The translations under genes and the position numbers were made by a program. From JANXSS01 sp043729515 (GTDB taxonomy: Bacteria; Pseudomonadota; Gammaproteobacteria; Burkholderiales; Burkholderiaceae_D), in the NCBI GenBank assembly GCA_043729515.1, contig JAYTLK010000142.1, positions 1 through 9,971 of the forward strand: DNA of 9,971 nucleotides, given 5' to 3'. Below, in pieces: positions 6,259 through 9,971 of this stretch. The notes beneath the pieces were generated by a model. The model saw nothing but the letters and a program-made list of their open reading frames with translations, searched no databases and was not told the origin of the DNA. Each line of letters begins with the position of its first letter. The stretch's first letter is position 1.

Positions 6259-8964
6259 ATGCGCACCGACATTCCCCAAGCGATTCATCGCAAGGATTAT
6301 TTGCCGCCCAGCTACCTGGTCGACACCGTCGACATCGGCTTCGATCTCGATCCGGCCGCCACCCGCGTTTCGATGCGCATGACCGTACGGCGCCATCCGG
6401 ATGCGCCACACGGCACCTTGATCCTGCAAGGCGAGGCATTGACCTTGGTGCAATTGCGGGTCGATGGCAAGGCATTGTCGAAGCGGGCATACCGCCAGAC
6501 CGCGCAGACTCTGGAAATTCCGAATCTGCCGGAGTCAGCCACGCTCGAGATCGAGACGCTTACCCGGCCGGAACGCAACACGACGCTCTCCGGCCTGTAT
6601 GTCTCGAACGGGAATTTTTTCACGCAATGCGAGGCAGAAGGTTTTCGCCGGATCGCCTATTTTCCCGATCGGCCGGATGTCATGGCGGTCTATACCGTCA
6701 TGCTGCGTGCCGACCGCGAAAAATATCCGGTACTGCTGTCGAACGGCAACCTGATCGAGGAGGGCGAGCTCGGCGATGGTCGCCACTACGCAAAGTGGGA
6801 AGATCCGTTCCGCAAGCCTTCCTATCTGTTTGCCCTGGTCGCCGGCAAGCTGGTCTGTCAGGAAGAACGGTTCCCGCTGCAGTCCGGCCGCAAGGCCCTG
6901 CTGCAAGTCTGGGTCGAGGCCGGCAATCTCGACAAGACGCAGCACGCCATGGAGTCGCTCAAGAACAGCATCCGCTGGGACGAAAAGCGCTTCGGCCTGG
7001 AACTTGATCTCGACCGCTTCATGATCGTCGCCGTCAGCGATTTCAACATGGGCGCGATGGAAAACAAGGGTTTGAACATCTTCAACACAAAATTCGTGCT
7101 CGCCAATTCACGCATCGCCACCGATACCGATTATGCAAACATCGAATCGGTGGTCGGCCATGAATATTTTCATAACTGGACCGGGAACCGCGTCACCTGC
7201 CGCGACTGGTTCCAGTTGTCATTGAAGGAAGGCTTGACGGTGTTCCGGGACCAGGAATTTTCCGGCGACATGATTGGCACCGACACGGGCCGTGCCGTCA
7301 AGCGCATCGAGGATGTGCGGTTGTTGCGCCAGGCCCAGTTTCCGGAGGATGCCGGCCCGATGGCGCATCCGGTTCGTCCTGATTCCTATGTGGAGATCAA
7401 TAATTTTTACACCGTGACGGTGTATGAAAAAGGCTCCGAGGTGGTGCGGATGTACCAGACCTTGCTCGGGCGTGAAGGATTCCGCAAGGGGATGGACCTG
7501 TACTTCGCCCGCCACGATGGCCAGGCCGTGACCTGCGACGATTTTCGGGCAGCGATGGCAGACGCCACCGGGCGTGACCTGACACAATTCGAGCGCTGGT
7601 ACAGCCAGGCCGGCACACCGCGGGTGCGTGTCGTCGGCCGCCATGATCCGAATGCGAAAACCTACGAACTGACCCTGAGCCAGTCCTGTGCGCCCTCGGC
7701 CGGACAAAAGAAGAAGCTGCCATTTCACATCCCGTTTGCAGTCGGTCTGCTCGATGCGCAGGGCAAGGACCTGCCGCTGCGTCTGGCTGATGCAGGGCCG
7801 GACCAGTGCGATGCCAGCCTTGCCCGGACAGGCGCCGCACCGGCACCGACCACTCTGGTGCTCGATCTGGTCCGAGGAGAGCAGACGTTTCGTTTCCTCG
7901 ATGTCGATGCGCCGCCGGTGCCATCGTTGCTGCGCGACTTCTCCGCGCCAGTGGTGCTCGATTTCGACTACACGGATGCGCAGCTGGCTTTTCTCATGGC
8001 ACATGACGGCGACGCCTTCAACCGCTGGGAAGCCTGCCAGCGGCTGGCGATGCGCTGCCTGCTGGGCATGGTCGCCGCGGGTGATGCCCCTGTCGAAACT
8101 GTTGGCGGCGAAACCTCCGCCGATGCCTTGCTGATCGACTGCTTCCGCACGCTCTTGACAGACGAGACACTCGACCCCGCATTTCGCGACGTCTGCCTGC
8201 TCCTGCCTTCCGAATCTCTGATTGCCGAGCAACTTGACGTCATCGATCCGCAAGCCGTGCATGCGGCACGCAAGTTATTGCACGTGAAGCTGGCCGTAGC
8301 ATTACGCGAGCAGTGGCAGACAACGTATGCCGCCCTGCAGCCGGATGGCCCTTACAGCCCTGACGCTGCGGCCGTTGGTCGGCGTGGTCTGAAAAATTTG
8401 GCGCTGTCTTATTTGTCCGACCTCGACAGTCCGGAAATCCATTCCCTGCTGCAAACCCAGTACGATCGCGCCGACAACATGACCGATCGGCTTGCTGCCC
8501 TGGCGGCGCTGGTCAACAGCGAGGCGCCCCAGCGCGCCGAGGCGTTGCAAGGCTTTTATGCGGAATTCGAATCCGAGGCACTGGTGATTGACAAGTGGTT
8601 CATGCTGCAGGGCTCGGCACGGAGAACAGATCTGGCAGCGGTGCGCGCCCTGATGCGTCACCCTGCATTTTCGATGACCAATCCGAATCGTGCACGCAGC
8701 CTGATCTTCAGCTTTTGCAACAGCAACCCCGCACGCTTTCATGCCGTCGACGGCAGCGGTTATGCCTTCTGGAGCGAGCAGGTCGTGGCACTCGACGCCA
8801 TCAATCCGCAGGTCGCGGCCCGCCTGGCGCGCAGCATGGATCGCTGGCGCAAATACCTGCCGGCGTTGCAGGCGCGGATGCGGCCTGCGCTGCAGAAAAT
8901 TGCACGCACGCCGCGCCTGTCGAATGATGTGATGGAAGTCATCGGCAAGGCGCTTGCCTCCTGA
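6259..8964 (+). CDS. pepN: Aminopeptidase N (M1 family zinc metallopeptidase)
   Basis: Broad-specificity cytoplasmic aminopeptidase that removes N-terminal residues from peptides in the last steps of protein turnover. The 901-residue protein has the full M1 layout of the E. coli PepN type (870 residues). A beta-rich N-terminal domain comes first. The exopeptidase motif GAMEN follows at 265-269, with E268 holding the substrate amino group. The zinc site is HEYFH at 301-305 with the third ligand E324, in HExxH-18-E. The catalytic tyrosine is Y389 (TVYEKG). Compared with E. coli there is a 4-residue insertion just after QEFSGD. The C-terminal half is a long helical domain, about residues 560-901. 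ATG 6259 is chosen over TTG 6223 because family N-termini begin MRTD-like and the promoter lies just upstream; only a weak GAAAG precedes it. fbp starts 53 bp after the stop and is probably in the same transcript. Confidence 0.97.
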   Translation: MRTDIPQAIHRKDYLPPSYLVDTVDIGFDLDPAATRVSMRMTVRRHPDAPHGTLILQGEALTLVQLRVDGKALSKRAYRQTAQTLEIPNLPESATLEIETLTRPERNTTLSGLYVSNGNFFTQCEAEGFRRIAYFPDRPDVMAVYTVMLRADREKYPVLLSNGNLIEEGELGDGRHYAKWEDPFRKPSYLFALVAGKLVCQEERFPLQSGRKALLQVWVEAGNLDKTQHAMESLKNSIRWDEKRFGLELDLDRFMIVAVSDFNMGAMENKGLNIFNTKFVLANSRIATDTDYANIESVVGHEYFHNWTGNRVTCRDWFQLSLKEGLTVFRDQEFSGDMIGTDTGRAVKRIEDVRLLRQAQFPEDAGPMAHPVRPDSYVEINNFYTVTVYEKGSEVVRMYQTLLGREGFRKGMDLYFARHDGQAVTCDDFRAAMADATGRDLTQFERWYSQAGTPRVRVVGRHDPNAKTYELTLSQSCAPSAGQKKKLPFHIPFAVGLLDAQGKDLPLRLADAGPDQCDASLARTGAAPAPTTLVLDLVRGEQTFRFLDVDAPPVPSLLRDFSAPVVLDFDYTDAQLAFLMAHDGDAFNRWEACQRLAMRCLLGMVAAGDAPVETVGGETSADALLIDCFRTLLTDETLDPAFRDVCLLLPSESLIAEQLDVIDPQAVHAARKLLHVKLAVALREQWQTTYAALQPDGPYSPDAAAVGRRGLKNLALSYLSDLDSPEIHSLLQTQYDRADNMTDRLAALAALVNSEAPQRAEALQGFYAEFESEALVIDKWFMLQGSARRTDLAAVRALMRHPAFSMTNPNRARSLIFSFCNSNPARFHAVDGSGYAFWSEQVVALDAINPQVAARLARSMDRWRKYLPALQARMRPALQKIARTPRLSNDVMEVIGKALAS

Positions 8965-9017
8965 AGGTAAGTGAAGGGACGGGCAACGTGCAGTGCAGTC
9001 ATCAACAAGGGAAAAGA

Positions 9018-9857
9018 ATGAAACGCATCAGTCTTACGCAGCATCTGGTCGAACAACAGCGCGAACATAACTCGATTCCGGCCGAATTGCGGCTTTTGAT
9101 CGAGGTCGTGGCGCGGGCCTGCAAAACCATCAGCCATGCGGTCGGCAAGGGCGCACTGGGAGATGTGCTCGGCACCGCCCACAGCGAAAACGTACAGGGC
9201 GAGATCCAGAAAAAACTCGACATCATCGCCAACGAGGTGTTGATCGAAGCCAACGAATGGGGTGGCCACCTGGCGGCCATGGCCTCTGAGGAAATGGAAG
9301 GCATCTATGTAGTGCCCAACCGCTATCCGCAGGGCGAATACTTGCTGCTGTTTGACCCGCTGGACGGCTCCAGCAACATTGATGTCAATGTCAGCATTGG
9401 TACGATTTTCAGTGTGCTCAAGAAACAGGAAACGCCGGGGCAAGGTGCCAGCAATGGGGTCTCGGAGCAAGACTTTTTGCAGCCGGGCAACAAGCAGGTT
9501 GCGGCAGGCTACTGCGTTTACGGCCCACAGACGACGCTGGTGCTCACGGTGGGCGATGGGGTGGCCATGTTCACGCTGACCCGCTCATGCAATTTGCCGG
9601 GCACGATGTCGAGGATGCGGTCTTTGCCGTTGGTGGCGGCACCACCGGCCTGCTCGACCAGCCAGCCCATGGGGTTGGCTTCGTACATCAGGCGCAACTT
9701 GCCGGGTTTTTCAGGCTCGCGCTTGTCCCACGGGTACATGAATACGCCGCCGCGGGTGAGGATGCGGTGCACATCCGCCACCATGCTGGCGATCCAGCGC
9801 ATGTTGAAATGTTTGCCGCGCGGGCCTTCTTCACCCTGCAAGCACTCATCAATGTAG
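9018..9857 (+). CDS. fbp: Fructose-1,6-bisphosphatase class I, N-terminal 187 residues, then an inverted junction
   Basis: FBPase removes the 1-phosphate of fructose 1,6-bisphosphate, the committed step of gluconeogenesis. The ATG at 9018 has AAGGG about 6 bases upstream; an in-frame GTG at 8988 would add ten unrelated residues. Residues 1-187 are a normal betaproteobacterial class I enzyme: SENVQGE at 56-62, the metal-site glutamates in SEEME (90-94), the metal/phosphate motif DPLDGSSN at 113-120, and GDGVAMFTL at 179-187. Conserved sequence should continue D-R-E-x-G-S-F. Instead, from 9579 the plus strand is the reverse complement of the gene's own downstream part, and the frame reads 92 unrelated residues to a stop at 9857. 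Those residues are antisense translation and not a domain. As written, the product lacks the sugar-phosphate and one metal-binding region and should be inactive. Whether the break is biological or technical is open. Confidence 0.95.
   Translation: MKRISLTQHLVEQQREHNSIPAELRLLIEVVARACKTISHAVGKGALGDVLGTAHSENVQGEIQKKLDIIANEVLIEANEWGGHLAAMASEEMEGIYVVPNRYPQGEYLLLFDPLDGSSNIDVNVSIGTIFSVLKKQETPGQGASNGVSEQDFLQPGNKQVAAGYCVYGPQTTLVLTVGDGVAMFTLTRSCNLPGTMSRMRSLPLVAAPPACSTSQPMGLASYIRRNLPGFSGSRLSHGYMNTPPRVRMRCTSATMLAIQRMLKCLPRGPSSPCKHSSM
9571..9583. other. fbp inversion junction with shared 7-8 bp sequence
   Basis: Bases 9572-9578 (CACGCTG) can be read both as the end of the plus-strand part (T-L in MFTL) and as the reverse complement of the minus-strand V-S-V (GTCAGCGTG). 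Base 9571 also fits both if the next native codon is ATG or ATC. In the normal gene the left site would read CACGCTGGACCGC and the right site GCGGGTCAGCGTG, a 13-bp inverted repeat with 11 matches. The left site is partly inferred, since GAC is deduced from the last base of the window and the family's conserved aspartate. Confidence 0.7.
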
Positions 9858-9971
9858 CGTTTGACCGGCACATCCCAGTGACGCATATTGCTCATGTTGA
9901 TCGCGAACTCTTTGGTGTCGGCGGGGATCTTGACATCTTCCTGCGTGAGCACGAATGAGCCTTGTTCGCGG
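9572..9971 (-). pseudogene. fbp: Inverted C-terminal part of fructose-1,6-bisphosphatase, residues about 188-320
   Basis: On the minus strand, from the edge inwards, the frame gives REQGSFVLTQEDVKIPADTK and continues through INMSNMRHW, KRYIDECL, MVADVHRILTRGG, YPWDKREPEKPG, LRLMYEANPM and EQAGGAATNG to KLHERVSV. This is the standard class I FBPase C-terminal half in order. It includes the YEANP glutamate metal ligand and the sugar-phosphate-binding region. It takes up exactly where the plus-strand part stops: base 9971 is the last base of the expected D188 codon. After V (9574-9572) the frame runs into antisense of the N-terminal part. The final 18 or so residues of a normal FBPase are not in the window. 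It has no start of its own; a GTG at 9952 only happens to open a frame. With the plus-strand portion it accounts for one complete gene up to about residue 320. Confidence 0.93.

Noticed and set aside
7219..8262. 347-codon open frame on the minus strand across pepN
   Set aside because: Antisense of pepN with no protein-like pattern.
9579..9857. The 92-residue tail of the plus-strand fbp frame as a new C-terminal domain
   Set aside because: It is the reverse-complement reading of conserved FBPase sequence, so it has no independent origin.
9587..9958. 123-codon plus-strand frame near the right edge
   Set aside because: It lies opposite the inverted FBPase fragment and is its antisense shadow.

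Overview
The window reads as chromosomal DNA of a betaproteobacterium, most likely Burkholderiales and probably near Oxalobacteraceae (Herminiimonas, Herbaspirillum, Collimonas). This rests on the high GC content, strong GC bias at third codon positions, the style of the encoded proteins (GTP cyclohydrolase II, E. coli-like QOR, PepN, class I FBPase) and the pepN-fbp adjacency. It is mostly ordinary housekeeping sequence. I see no phage, insertion sequence, CRISPR array or defence island.

Layout: (1) Bases 1-332, minus strand, hold the N-terminal 110 residues of a DedA-family membrane protein that runs off the left edge. (2) Bases 333-650 are a divergent intergenic region with a possible 36-codon ORF and a weak ribA promoter candidate. 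(3) Bases 651-2272, plus strand, hold ribA and, 11 bp later, a ten-helix EamA/DMT transporter, very likely one transcription unit. The transporter could handle a flavin or a related compound. (4) Bases 2504-5314, plus strand, hold NADPH:quinone oxidoreductase (qor), a 51-residue single-helix protein with a TTG start, and a CPA1 Na+/H+ antiporter. (5) Bases 5332-6000, minus strand and convergent with the antiporter, encode a DUF4136 lipoprotein. (6) Bases 6001-6258 are a divergent control region with a 17-bp inverted repeat on the lipoprotein side, and a 16-bp perfect palindrome abutting a good sigma70-type promoter on the pepN side. (7) Bases 6259-8964 encode aminopeptidase N. (8) From 9018 to the right edge lies fructose-1,6-bisphosphatase, but broken.

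The most unusual thing here is fbp. The plus strand encodes a normal FBPase for 187 residues and then turns into the reverse complement of the rest of the same gene. Residues 188 to about 320 are encoded on the minus strand from 9971 back to 9572. The junction sits on a 7-8 bp shared sequence, inside what would be a 13-bp imperfect inverted repeat in the normal gene. The window ends within 2 bases of the other expected breakpoint. This is either a true 400-bp inversion (possibly polymorphic), a fold-back chimera from amplification or library making, or a misassembly. The next 20 bases beyond the window would separate the first two. FBPase is a central gluconeogenic enzyme, so I favour an artefact or a subpopulation variant over a fixed mutation, but the sequence alone cannot settle it.

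The genes work largely independently: riboflavin synthesis and possibly transport, quinone redox protection, ion/pH homeostasis, envelope lipoprotein, peptide turnover, and gluconeogenesis.
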